A stretch of 58,872 nt of DNA from an uncultured Oscillospiraceae bacterium (GCA_910579125.1 CAJTTH010000017.1:1-58872); one strand, 5' to 3'; numbered from the stretch's first letter, positions 49,610-58,240 are shown. Program-made: numbers and translations. Notes: generated by a model not told the origin, from the sequence alone.

Positions 49610-51892
49610 TTAAAAAATGTGTATTCCGTGCTTTTTCAGCGAATCGTTTACATATGCGTATCGCATATTTTCCCATTTGTTGTAGTCCTTAAAGTCATTC
49701 AGCTGAACGTTGCCCTTTATCCGCACGACGCTCACGGCGCACTTTGCCGCGGAATCGTTCCACAGATTATTTAACCCCTTGTGAACGGCGCGTATCGGTG
49801 CCATTTCACCCGCGGGCGCGTCCTTGGGGCAGATAATTCTGGTAAGCGGCGGTTCGTCGGACGCGGGAGATTTCACCTCTGCGGTCTTCAGGCAGCCCTC
49901 AAGCGCCGCTGCCTCGGAGGTGTCCGTCTCGAACAGTCTGCAAAATTCCTCGAAGCTGCTGCTGAAAAAAGCCGAAAAACAGATCTCGATAATGCTCACC
50001 AACTCGCGAGGAAAATGCAGCGGATCGTCGCTGACGTTCATCAGTCCCGAACGCTTGAACACCATCAGCCGCGTGCTCTCGGGCAATTCGTCGACCATTT
50101 TATCGAGCTTTGTTCGGATCGTCGGGTCGGTTATATCGAACGCTTCGGTCACGCCGAAACCCTCGTACTCGGTTTCCCCGAAAAGAATATTCTCGCGGTT
50201 GACGGAGACCTGCTCAAACATTTCCGCCTTTTTCAGCAGAACCTCCCTGCAGTATTTGTCTAAAGCGCCGTAAATTTCCTCGTAAAACTCCCGCAGCATA
50301 CTCACGGTAAGCTCGGTTTTTTTGTAGCCGCCGTACTCCTCAAGCCACGAAATATAATCTCCCATCGACCTTGCCGCCAGAAATCCCGGGGAATTTTTCA
50401 CTTTTTTATAGGTCGTGTTGACCATTCTGATCTCGCGCGCCATAGTTTCCCCGATGTCACTCTCCTCGTCCTTGACCTTTGCGATAGCCACGCGCAGCTC
50501 GGACAAGCACTTTTTCATTACCTCGACGGCATAAAACGGACCCTTGTCGTAATCGTTCATAGCCGCGCCGCATACGGAAGTTACAGTGTTGATGATTTCG
50601 GGTTTCATTATCTCGATGCCGTTTTGGCACAACTCCGCAAAGCGCTCCGCCTTTTCGTCGACGTAGCGCTTTGACGCTTCGCCGCCGTTTTTGAGCGACT
50701 TTACGCTGAACAGCGGATTGCGCCGTTCGTCAAACTCAAACTGCGGTATCACACCCGCCTTTTCGGCGAGGAACTCCGCGTTCGGGGTAAGCCGTGCGAT
50801 GATCTTGCCCATTTCCATAGGCTCGATGCTGTTATTGCGCAGCGATCTGCTGAACGACATAAACAGTCTTACTGTAAGGTACGACATAATTTTGCCGAGC
50901 GGTATCTCGTTCACCGCCGCGTCATAGGCAAGATAGCGGAACGCGTGAGAGCCGTCCGTACCCAACATATTGTAGGACATTATTTTATCCGCGTCATCGT
51001 CGCGCACGTAAAGTATCTCGCATTCGGTCATTATTTTCAGCGCAGCGTTTTCGAGAGTCGCCTCGTAGGTTTTTTCGGCGGAGACAATGTAGCACGCCGA
51101 ATAAGGCGGTCTCTCGGAATTTATCGCGAACGAATCAGTATATTTCTGGGAAAATTTGGTTTTCCTACACTGGAAGCTGTCAAGCTCACCCTTGGTAACG
51201 AGCGTGTTCGCGTAGCTGTTGGCGAGATCGCGGCCGTCCATTTTGCTTTGCTGAGCGGTGTCTCCCGCGAACATATATGTTATCACTTTAACGGGGTACT
51301 TCGCTGTCTCGAAAAGCGCGGTCAGAATATACCCCAGATCGATCATCATACCGCCGAAAAAAGCGTCGCCCATATTCCCGACGACCACCACGTCAAGCGG
51401 CGCGGTGCTGCCGGAGAACGCGGAAATAGCGTCGCCGAAAATTTTCAGCAAATCGTTGAAATAGTGAAAAAGCGCAACTCTCCCGCACTGCCGTTTCTGC
51501 AAGCCGTAGACGGGCTTTGCGGGCGTGTAATTTTTCAGACCCGTATCAAACCACGAAAGCGCCGTTTCGGGCAGACGCTCGGGAGCGTTAAGGTATTTGT
51601 ATATCGCGTCGTCGGGAACTATCGCCAGACGCTCGTCCGCATCGAGCGTGCTGCCGCAGAACTCCGCTTCGTCAAGCAGTTTATCCTCCCCTACCGCCAG
51701 AAAGCGCAGCTTGCTCTTATCCACGCTGTATCGGTTTTCGGCGAGGTGCTTACAGCGCATAAGGCAATCCACACCGTTTTTTCCAACTCCTACGGCGTAC
51801 AGTCTTTTTGTGCCGAACGCGGTCTTTTTACCTCCATAGAGCTTCATTATACGGTCGGGTCTCAACATATCAATTTGCTTTTCCGTTTTCAC
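49610..51892 (-). CDS. Tubulin-like domain protein
   Basis: 760 residues from GTG 51892 (SD GGGGGAG). The N-terminal ~400 residues look like the prokaryotic tubulin-like (Tubulin_2) fold: RLYAVGVGKNGVDCLMRCKH at the first loop, DVVVVGNMGDAFFGGMMIDL where tubulin/FtsZ proteins carry the glycine-rich GGGTGTG loop, then helical segments. The nucleotide loop is degenerate here (GNMGDAFFGG). The rest is helical without known motifs; no membrane segment. It is the first gene, followed by the transglutaminase. The assignment rests on pattern and layout, so treat the fold as probable. Confidence 0.65.
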   Translation of the reverse strand: MKTEKQIDMLRPDRIMKLYGGKKTAFGTKRLYAVGVGKNGVDCLMRCKHLAENRYSVDKSKLRFLAVGEDKLLDEAEFCGSTLDADERLAIVPDDAIYKYLNAPERLPETALSWFDTGLKNYTPAKPVYGLQKRQCGRVALFHYFNDLLKIFGDAISAFSGSTAPLDVVVVGNMGDAFFGGMMIDLGYILTALFETAKYPVKVITYMFAGDTAQQSKMDGRDLANSYANTLVTKGELDSFQCRKTKFSQKYTDSFAINSERPPYSACYIVSAEKTYEATLENAALKIMTECEILYVRDDDADKIMSYNMLGTDGSHAFRYLAYDAAVNEIPLGKIMSYLTVRLFMSFSRSLRNNSIEPMEMGKIIARLTPNAEFLAEKAGVIPQFEFDERRNPLFSVKSLKNGGEASKRYVDEKAERFAELCQNGIEIMKPEIINTVTSVCGAAMNDYDKGPFYAVEVMKKCLSELRVAIAKVKDEESDIGETMAREIRMVNTTYKKVKNSPGFLAARSMGDYISWLEEYGGYKKTELTVSMLREFYEEIYGALDKYCREVLLKKAEMFEQVSVNRENILFGETEYEGFGVTEAFDITDPTIRTKLDKMVDELPESTRLMVFKRSGLMNVSDDPLHFPRELVSIIEICFSAFFSSSFEEFCRLFETDTSEAAALEGCLKTAEVKSPASDEPPLTRIICPKDAPAGEMAPIRAVHKGLNNLWNDSAAKCAVSVVRIKGNVQLNDFKDYNKWENMRYAYVNDSLKKHGIHIF

Positions 51893-51977
51893 ATAACCAC
51901 TCCCCCCGCAGTCGGTTTCAAGTATTTTGCTGCATAGTTTTTTATTTATACTGCCGATAAAAACACAATATAGTAAT

Positions 51978-52006
51978 ATTATACAATAAAATTATTAAAA
52001 AGTCAA
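51978..52006 (-). promoter_or_regulatory. Promoter of the tubulin-like/transglutaminase operon
   Basis: TTGACT (52001-52006), 17-bp spacer, TATAAT (51978-51983). Confidence 0.8.
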
Positions 52007-52096
52007 CACGATTTGCTTTTTAATGAGGATATTTTTTGGTAATTTTTTGGAAACTTTATTATGGGGAATTTTAACATAAAGTTTTGACGCACTTGG

Positions 52097-52134
52097 TGCG
52101 AGGGGGCTGAGCGTAGCTCGAGTGTCCTCTCGCA
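52097..52134. repeat. GC-rich hairpin in an AT-rich gap
   Basis: TGCGAGGGGG and TCCTCTCGCA form an imperfect stem around a GC-rich loop containing GAGCGTAGCTC. Outer GCAC/GTGC pairs extend it. It stands out in base composition from the 388-bp gene-free stretch 51893-52280, which otherwise holds only the two divergent promoters. Confidence 0.55.
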
Positions 52135-52242
52135 ACAGTGCGGCTGCACTTTAATTGAAATTAACATACCGGCAACAAAAAGATTGCACAAAGTTACAAA
52201 AAAAGTTTTTTCTTTTATCATTTAATTATCACAATACCGCTG

Positions 52243-52248
52243 TATAAT
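52243..52248 (+). promoter_or_regulatory. -10 box of the VTC operon
   Basis: TATAAT with only a weak -35 (ATTTAA at 17 bp). It lies 33 bp before the VTC gene start. Confidence 0.55.
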
Positions 52249-52280
52249 ACAAACAACGACAGCGAAAGGGTGAGAAAAAT

Positions 52281-53045
52281 TTGGCATACGCGAACACGTT
52301 CAAGCGGCGCGAAATGAAATTTCTGCTTGACGAGGAGCAGTACGGTACTCTGCGTGAACGCATCTCGGAATTTATGACCGAGGACGACTTCGGAAAACAT
52401 ACGATACTAAATATCTATCTCGACAATCGCAATAACGACTTGATACGCACATCTCTCGGAAAGCCCGCGTACCGCGAAAAGTTAAGGCTCCGCAGCTACG
52501 GGCAGAAAGCGGAGGACGGCTCGGCGGCGTTTCTGGAGATCAAGAAAAAATTCCGCGGAATAACCTACAAGCGCAGGCTCGAGCTTAGCTACAAGGAGCT
52601 TCACGACTACATAACCGACGGCATACCGCCGAGCGGACGCGGACAGGTTTTCGAGGAGATCGACTATATGATCCGCCGAATGAGCCTTAAACCGAAAATA
52701 GTCATCTGTTACGACCGCGAGGCATACTACGGCAATGATGACAAGGAATTCCGTCTGACATTCGACGGGAATATACGGTTCCGGCGCAGCGATCTCGATC
52801 TGCGTTCGGGTGCTTACGGCGAATATCTGAGCGCACAGCCGTTCACGGTCATGGAAGTGAAATCGGCGGGCGCTATCCCGCTATGGTTGGTGAGTATTCT
52901 TTCGGAGCAGAAAATTTACTGCGGCTCGTTCTCAAAATACGGAACAATTTTCGCGGCGGAGGTTCGACGGAAAATCCCCGCATCTCAACGGGAAACGGCA
53001 AAAAATCATGACGGAAATTTAATTCCGCAAAAAATACAGACATAA
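52281..53045 (+). CDS. VTC-domain protein (polyphosphate polymerase-like)
   Basis: 254 residues from TTG 52281 (SD AAGGGTGAG). The triphosphate-tunnel VTC fold shows basic and acidic strand motifs: FKRREMKFLLD, LNIYLDN, REKLRLRSYG, AAFLEIKKKF, KPKIVICYDREAYYG, FTVMEVKSAGAIP. In yeast Vtc4 this domain makes polyphosphate from ATP. In bacteria it usually stands next to DUF4956 and surface proteins, as here. Catalysis is plausible because the Arg/Lys/Glu tunnel residues are kept, but not shown. Confidence 0.88.
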   Translation: MAYANTFKRREMKFLLDEEQYGTLRERISEFMTEDDFGKHTILNIYLDNRNNDLIRTSLGKPAYREKLRLRSYGQKAEDGSAAFLEIKKKFRGITYKRRLELSYKELHDYITDGIPPSGRGQVFEEIDYMIRRMSLKPKIVICYDREAYYGNDDKEFRLTFDGNIRFRRSDLDLRSGAYGEYLSAQPFTVMEVKSAGAIPLWLVSILSEQKIYCGSFSKYGTIFAAEVRRKIPASQRETAKNHDGNLIPQKIQT

Positions 53046-53060
53046 AAATGGGAGTAAAAA

Positions 53061-53735
53061 ATGTTTTCAACAATAATTGACACTTCAGTCGGACTTACCG
53101 CGCAGAGCGCGCTTTTCTGCACGCTGACCTCGGCGGCGCTGGGACTGTTGGCGGCTTTCCTTTACAGGCTTAACAATCCGCGCGCGTCCAAAAATTTAAT
53201 GGTGACGCTGGTGGTGCTGCCCGTTCTGGTGCAGGCGGTCATAATGCTGGTGAACGGTTCTATCGGCGCGGGTATCGCGGTAATGGGCGCGTTCAATCTG
53301 GTAAGGTTCCGTTCCGCACCCGGAACGTCGAGAGAGCTTTGTTACGTATTTCTGGCAATGGGTATCGGCTTGGCGACGGGCATGGGCTATCTCGGATTTG
53401 CGGCGATCATCGCCGTTTCGGTCGGGGTTATTCTGGCGGCGCTCGGCTTTATCCCCGCGTTCGGTATCGTCAAAACCGCAAAGCTCTTAAGGATACTCAT
53501 TCCCGAGGACGCGGACTATATGACCTGTTTCAAGGATATTTTCGCCGAATACACGTCAAGCGCGCGGCTGATAATGTCAAAGACGGTCAGCATGGGAACG
53601 CTGTATGAGCTGCGTTACGAGATAATTCTCAAGGACGCGGAAAAGGAAAAGGAATTTCTCGACAAAATACGCGTTAGAAACGGAAATCTTACGGTTGCGT
53701 GCAGCGTGTTGACGGATAATCATGAGGAGATGTAA
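53061..53735 (+). CDS. DUF4956 membrane protein
   Basis: 224 residues with four or five membrane helices (SALFCTLTSAALGLLAAFLY; LVVLPVLVQAVIMLVNGSIG; and AAIIAVSVGVILAALGFIPA) and a cytoplasmic ferredoxin-like C-terminus (MGTLYELRYEIILKDAEKEK). The motif GAFNLVRFRSAPGTSRELCY is the family's signature. It is the constant partner of bacterial VTC proteins, perhaps the membrane channel for their product. It lies 15 bp after the VTC gene. Confidence 0.9.
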   Translation: MFSTIIDTSVGLTAQSALFCTLTSAALGLLAAFLYRLNNPRASKNLMVTLVVLPVLVQAVIMLVNGSIGAGIAVMGAFNLVRFRSAPGTSRELCYVFLAMGIGLATGMGYLGFAAIIAVSVGVILAALGFIPAFGIVKTAKLLRILIPEDADYMTCFKDIFAEYTSSARLIMSKTVSMGTLYELRYEIILKDAEKEKEFLDKIRVRNGNLTVACSVLTDNHEEM

Positions 53736-53747
53736 CGAGGTATTATT

Positions 53748-55664
53748 ATGAATATGAATTTTAAGACCCTTGCGGCGTTCTGCGCACTGTCTGTCGCCAT
53801 GACAGGCTGCACCAAAACGGATGCGGACAGCAATTCGGGAGCAACGTCCACCCCGCTGATGAACAGCAGCGTCTCGCAGACCGAGTCCGTAAACGGACAC
53901 GACGACAATGTGAGCGTTTCCGTGCCGAGTTCAGCAGACTGCACGATAACGTTCGCGGATGATAAGATCGAGGTGAACGGAAACGGCGCCGCGGTAAAGG
54001 ACAATACGGTCACGATAAGCAAGGCGGGAACTTACAGACTGACGGGAAGCACCGCCAACGCGAAGATAGTTATAGAAGCAGGCAAAAGCGACGAGATAAC
54101 GCTTATGCTCGACGGCGTCTCACTGACAAGCGCGAACGGCAGCGTTATCGACTGTGAGAGCGGAAAAACCCTTGCGCTGTATCTTGCCGACAACACCGAA
54201 AATTCACTTGCCGACAGCGAGGACTATACGTTCGCAAACGGCGAGACCGAACCCGACGGCACGGTGTTTTCAAGAGCGGACTTGGTTATAATGGGCGGCG
54301 GAAGTCTCTCCGTTACGGCGAATTACAAGGACGCATTAAAGTGCAAGGACGGACTTACCGTGAACTCGGGAACGCTTGATATTACCGCTGCGGACGACGG
54401 TATAGTCGGCAAGGATTATGTGTGCGTAAACGGCGGAAATATTACGGTAAACGCGAAGAGCGACGGCATTAAATCAACAAACGATACCGATGACGGGCGC
54501 GGATATATCACGATTTCGGGCGGCGAGCTTGAAATTACCGCCGAACGCGACGGCATTCAGGCCGAAAAGGAGCTTACCGTTGAGGGCGGAAGGCTCACGA
54601 TATTCGCGGGCGGCGAGGACGCAAACGCGGAAATAACGGTCTCCGACGACCCGTTCGATTGGGACCGCAGAGGAAATTCAACGGAAACCTCGGAAAACTC
54701 CGAGAGTAAAAAAGGCTTGAAAGCGGGCGGCGATCTTACAATTCTCGGCGGCGAAATAAACGTTGCTTCCGCGGACGACAGCGTTCACTCCAACGCTGAC
54801 GCGGATGTTTCGGGCGGTGTTCTTACCTTGTCAACCTGCGACGACGGCATACACGCCGACGGATCGCTCTCGGTCAAGGACGGTAAGATCACTGTAACCA
54901 AAAGCTACGAGGGGCTTGAGGGCAAAAATATCGACATAAGCGGCGGTGAAATTCATATAAAGTCTGCCGACGACGGACTTAACGCGGCAGGCGGCGACAA
55001 CGGAAGCTTCTGGGGCTTTAACGGCAGCGGCGAAGACTACTATATCAGCATATCGGGCGGAAATATTACCATTGACGCCGACGGCGACGGCATTGACAGC
55101 AACGGCACGATCGCGCAGAGCGGCGGGAATATCGTGGTTTACGGTTCAACGAGCTCGGGCAACGGCGCTATCGACTACGAACAGTCTTACGCCGTGAGCG
55201 GCGGCACGCTTATCGCGCTCGGCGCGTCGGGAATGGCGCAGGCTCCCAGTACGCTTTCGCAGCCTTGTCTTTCCATTAATTCGAACGTAAGCGCGGGCAG
55301 CACAATTGAAGTTCGTTCTTCCGACGGCACGGCAGTTCTTTCGACCGAAACACCCAAGCAATGCCAATCGTTGATATTCACAAGCGACAAGCTGGTTATC
55401 AGTGAGGAATACGGTATTTACTCAAACGGAGAGCTTCTGTCATCGCTCACTGCCGCCGAGGGAGTTGTCGGCAACGGAGCTGACGGAAACGGCTTCGGCG
55501 GAGGATTTGGCGGTCACGGCGGCTTCGGCGGAGGAATGGGCAGACCCAACGGAAACGGCGGACAGCGCCCGGGCGGCGATTTCGGCGGGAACCCGCCCGA
55601 CAACGGCGGAACTCCTCCGGATAATAACGGAACACCGCCCGAAATTCCCAACGGAAATATGTAA
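53748..55664 (+). CDS. Lipoprotein with carbohydrate-binding-like (DUF4353) beta-helix
   Basis: 638 residues: lipoprotein signal (lipobox MTGC near residue 20), a Ser/Thr linker, then many short repeats of the type ISGGELEITAERDGIQAEKE, LTVEGGRLTIFAGGEDANAE, ISGGEIHIKSADDGLNAAGG (a right-handed beta-helix, DUF4353/carbohydrate-binding type, residues ~65-560). The C-terminal ~70 residues are very rich in Gly, Asn and Pro (GFGGGFGGHGGFGGGMGRPN), likely disordered. It ends the VTC operon, 13 bp after DUF4956, at a strong terminator. It probably forms the surface-exposed part of the system. Confidence 0.88.
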   Translation: MNMNFKTLAAFCALSVAMTGCTKTDADSNSGATSTPLMNSSVSQTESVNGHDDNVSVSVPSSADCTITFADDKIEVNGNGAAVKDNTVTISKAGTYRLTGSTANAKIVIEAGKSDEITLMLDGVSLTSANGSVIDCESGKTLALYLADNTENSLADSEDYTFANGETEPDGTVFSRADLVIMGGGSLSVTANYKDALKCKDGLTVNSGTLDITAADDGIVGKDYVCVNGGNITVNAKSDGIKSTNDTDDGRGYITISGGELEITAERDGIQAEKELTVEGGRLTIFAGGEDANAEITVSDDPFDWDRRGNSTETSENSESKKGLKAGGDLTILGGEINVASADDSVHSNADADVSGGVLTLSTCDDGIHADGSLSVKDGKITVTKSYEGLEGKNIDISGGEIHIKSADDGLNAAGGDNGSFWGFNGSGEDYYISISGGNITIDADGDGIDSNGTIAQSGGNIVVYGSTSSGNGAIDYEQSYAVSGGTLIALGASGMAQAPSTLSQPCLSINSNVSAGSTIEVRSSDGTAVLSTETPKQCQSLIFTSDKLVISEEYGIYSNGELLSSLTAAEGVVGNGADGNGFGGGFGGHGGFGGGMGRPNGNGGQRPGGDFGGNPPDNGGTPPDNNGTPPEIPNGNM

Positions 55665-55670
55665 CCAAAA

Positions 55671-55709
55671 GCCCCTGTGGACAGTTAAATTCCGCAGGGG
55701 CATTTTTTT
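55671..55709 (+). terminator. Terminator of the VTC operon
   Basis: GCCCCTG...GCAGGGGC stem followed by ATTTTTTT. Confidence 0.85.
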
Positions 55710-56166
55710 AAAGTTTTGCTACCTCAAATCTATTCTGCACGATCAGCCAATTCGGAACGTAACAGCGGTTTATCGTCCACCACGACGCGCCCGCAAGGTC
55801 GAATTCGTCGATAAGTTCCAGCTTCGCGTCAATACTGCGCGGATCGTCAAACCAAACGACATGACGCGTTCCGTTTTCGGTGTAGTTGAAGTACGGGGTC
55901 TGCGTCTGCTCATCATAGCGTATCTCGGAATTGTGCTTGACAGCGAGCTCCGTCGCCGCGATAAAGCCTATGCTCTGCGCCGCCGTGCCGCGCGTGTACG
56001 GAAGCGTCCAATCGTATCCGTAGTTCGGCATGCCCATAAGTATCTTTTCGGATGGCATTTCCGAGACCGCGTAGGTCAACACCTTGCGGACTTCCTCTAT
56101 CGGCTGAACAGACATCGGGGCGCTGTAAGTATATCCCCATTCATAGGGAGCATTATGATTACACAC
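55708..56166 (-). pseudogene. C-terminal fragment of a GH18 spore-type glycosidase (SleL/YaaH-like)
   Basis: About 152 residues matching the C-terminal third of LysM/GH18 germination-type enzymes: YEWGYTYSAPMSVQPIEEVR, ILMGMPNYGYDWTLPYTRGT, VWFDDPRSIDAKLELIDEF, LAGASWWTIN. The LysM repeats and the catalytic DxxDxDxE half are missing. The frame opens at an unrelated ATG (MCNHNAP). It is a broken gene at the edge of the second graveyard. Confidence 0.8.
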
Positions 56167-56178
56167 AATATATTAAAC

Positions 56179-56204
56179 TGCCCCTGTGACTGACAACAGG
56201 GGCA
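56179..56204 (-). terminator. Hairpin after the Y-family polymerase fragment
   Basis: TGCCCCTGT / ACAGGGGCA with loop GACTGACA, 10 bp past the stop of the fragment; on the minus strand the exit is GTTTAATATATT. Confidence 0.6.
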
Positions 56205-56213
56205 AAATCGCTA

Positions 56214-56508
56214 TCAGAGCTTTTGAGCCTTTTTCTTGTACTTCTTGTGCGGTCTGCTCTGCTGTTCCTGAATATATTCAATTGAGAAATCAACGGACAT
56301 CAGCTTCTTGTTATCGACAATTCGGTCGAACAGACGTGTTGCCGCCTTCGACAATGCCTTTACGGACGAGGTTTTATGCGATAAATTCCCCGTACCGTGA
56401 GTCGGCTTCGGAGCTGCTCGTCCATAGTGGTCGGTCGTGACTGTGCCGCGATAAACAGAAGCAATTTTAGGATTTGTAAGGATCTCAACGTCATAACCTA
56501 CGATTTTT
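56214..56508 (-). pseudogene. C-terminal fragment of a Y-family DNA polymerase-like protein
   Basis: The minus strand reads VTTDHYGRAAPKPTHGTGNL, SHKTSSVKALSKAATRLFDR, IVDNKKLMSVDF and a Lys-rich end (PHKKYKKKAQKL). It resembles the little-finger end of ImpB/MucB/SamB-type translesion polymerases. The catalytic palm is missing; the upstream side is cut by the IS5 fragment at 56509. Identification by remembered family pattern, moderate certainty. Confidence 0.5.
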
Positions 56509-56772
56509 TTGTTAATGGACAGAGCTTACGAAGATGACAAAACTCGCCGGGCAGCTAAGAAATCGGGTTTTATTCCTCCAAAAAAGAACCGCAAAGAACC
56601 TTGGTTTTATGATACTGAATTTTATAAACGCTGCAATGAGGTTGAATTTTTCTTTCTGCGTATAAAGCGCTTTCGTAAGGTTTTTACACGCTATGACGTT
56701 AGATATTATTTATCTTGGTGTCATAACTTTTGCTATGATTTTGGATGCCGTCTTTTAATGTAAACAGGCTCT
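56509..56772 (+). pseudogene. IS5-family transposase C-terminal fragment with right IS end
   Basis: LMDRAYEDDKTRRAAKKSGF, IPPKKNRKEPWFYDTEFYK, RCNEVEFFFLRIKRFRKVFT, RYDVRYY: the last third of an IS5-type DDE transposase, carrying the E of the DDE triad (NEVE). It ends at 56763, followed at once by TAAACAGGCTC, the inverse of the IS end at 2971. No N-terminus. Confidence 0.75.
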
Positions 56773-56920
56773 AATAGCTCATGAAGTAGCGCCAAATATG
56801 CGCGTTGTGTAATTTTCCGGCTTTCGTCCGCGTCCACATACTTTCATAGAGCGCGTTATCTATGACCATATAACCTGCGGTTACACTCGTCCACCCGCGC
56901 TGTTCATACTTTGCAAGATT
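56771..56920 (-). pseudogene. Unidentified C-terminal protein fragment
   Basis: About 49 residues open on the minus strand (LAKYEQRGWTSVTAGYMVID, NALYESMWTRTKAGKLHNAH, IWRYFMSY) with an upstream in-frame stop. It looks like real coding sequence by composition, but I do not recognise it. From 56921 to 57020 I see nothing. Confidence 0.35.
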
Positions 56921-57020
56921 TCAAAATCAATGAGCATTCGATAGTAACTTCTTGCAGTCGTAAAACGACATTTTATCAAAATAATTATAACAACAAGCAG
57001 TGAAAAAACCCGATTATATA

Positions 57021-57049
57021 TTGACAAACAGAAAAAAATATGCTACAAT
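57021..57049 (+). promoter_or_regulatory. Promoter of ruvX
   Basis: TTGACA (57021-57026), 17-bp spacer, TACAAT (57044-57049). Confidence 0.85.
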
Positions 57050-57083
57050 ATGGAAGTAAATATGTTCAGAACGGAGAATATCA

Positions 57084-57509
57084 ATGAAGATAATGGCAGT
57101 GGATTACGGCGATAGTCGTACGGGGCTTGCAATGAGCGACGAAACAGAGACCCTTGCGTCGCCGTTGGAGACAGTGTACGAGCATCACTTTGACAGATGC
57201 GTGGAACGCGTGGCGAAAATCGCCGATGAAAAAAAAGCGGCAATGATCGTTGTCGGCGATCCCATAAATATGAACGGCACACGCGGTCCCCGTTCGGAAA
57301 AGTGCGGCGAATTTGCACGACAGCTTCGCGAGCTTGTGAATATCGATGTGATAATGTGGGACGAACGTTCCTCCACCAATACCGCGATAACCTACATGAA
57401 CGAGATCAACAAGCGCGGAAAAAAGCGCAAACAGGTATTGGATCAAGCTGCGGCAGCGGTCATTCTCGATAGCTATCTTGAGTACCGAAAAAATCAGAAA
57501 AAGGGTTAG
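57084..57509 (+). CDS. ruvX: Holliday junction resolvase-like / pre-16S rRNA nuclease YqgF
   Basis: 141 residues with an RNase H-like fold: MAVDYGDSRTGLAMSDE, VVGDPINMNGTRGPRSEKC, MWDERSSTNTAITYM, VLDQAAAAVILDSYLEYR. The catalytic acidic residues (D of AVDYG, E of WDERSST, D of LDQAAA) are all present. In E. coli the homologue matures the 16S rRNA 5' end. It is single-promoter driven, with the SLOG gene 9 bp downstream. Confidence 0.93.
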   Translation: MKIMAVDYGDSRTGLAMSDETETLASPLETVYEHHFDRCVERVAKIADEKKAAMIVVGDPINMNGTRGPRSEKCGEFARQLRELVNIDVIMWDERSSTNTAITYMNEINKRGKKRKQVLDQAAAAVILDSYLEYRKNQKKG

Positions 57510-57518
57510 GAAAAAGGA

Positions 57519-58007
57519 ATGTACAGAATTTCATTTACCGGATACCGCCCCGAAAAACTCCCTTTTTTTGGTGAGGACGACCCGATGTGCGTTGATTTGA
57601 CAGAGCGTATTTCGAATCAGATCGGCAGACTTATCGCCGACGGCGCGAACGAATTTTATACGGGAATGGCGCTCGGCGTGGATACCTGGGCAGCAGAGGC
57701 GGTTCTGGAGCATAGAAAGTCGCACCCGGAAATAAAGCTGATCGCCGTAATTCCATGTCCGGAACAGCCGAGCAAGTGGAATTCCGCCGACCGCAAACGT
57801 TACCGCACGATACTAGAAAAGTGCGATAGGACGCTCACAATTTCGCCGTTCTATACAAGGGATTGTATGCATAAACGCAACCGCGCGCTCGTGGAACTTT
57901 GCGACGTGCTCATCGCGGTGTACGACGGGAAAAAAGGCGGCACACAGTATACGGTCGACTTCGCGAAAAGCAGGGGAAAACGCGTGCTGGTAATACCTCC
58001 CATGTAA
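57519..58007 (+). CDS. SLOG-family protein (DUF1273/YpsA-like)
   Basis: 162 residues: SFTGYRPEKLPFFGEDD, FYTGMALGVDTWAAEAVLE, IAVIPCPEQPSKWNSADR, VELCDVLIAVYDGKKGGTQY. It has the Rossmann-like SLOG fold with a nucleotide- or ligand-binding pocket. B. subtilis YpsA is linked to division and stress, but the function of this subgroup is open. It follows ruvX closely and probably shares its transcript. Confidence 0.88.
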   Translation: MYRISFTGYRPEKLPFFGEDDPMCVDLTERISNQIGRLIADGANEFYTGMALGVDTWAAEAVLEHRKSHPEIKLIAVIPCPEQPSKWNSADRKRYRTILEKCDRTLTISPFYTRDCMHKRNRALVELCDVLIAVYDGKKGGTQYTVDFAKSRGKRVLVIPPM

Positions 58008-58049
58008 AAGCATTAGCGTGATACCACTAACGTGAAATTAAGATTTATG

Positions 58050-58185
58050 TACATCCCGCAAGGAATAACCTTGTTGGAATTTTGTGTAAAAGCAGATTAA
58101 ACCAGACAAGGGGTGTCTTGCAAAATAAGCAAGATTTAGGATTCCCTCTTAATTGCCGGGCTTCCGCAGGCAGAGATCCTATTCG
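58050..58185 (+). ncRNA. Possible structured RNA element
   Basis: A 233-bp gene-free gap (58008-58240) holds several nested or adjacent stems: CCTTGT (58069-58074) with ACAAGG (58107-58112), TCTTGC/GCAAGA just after, then AGGAT...ATCCT enclosing TGCC/GGCA, followed by CGGTTTTTT. This is compatible with a small RNA plus terminator, or with remains of a mobile element. No known class recognised. Confidence 0.3.
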
Positions 58186-58240
58186 GTTTTTTGTGATTTC
58201 TCAGTTAAGGATATCACACATTTAGCAGGCTCTCTTTTAT

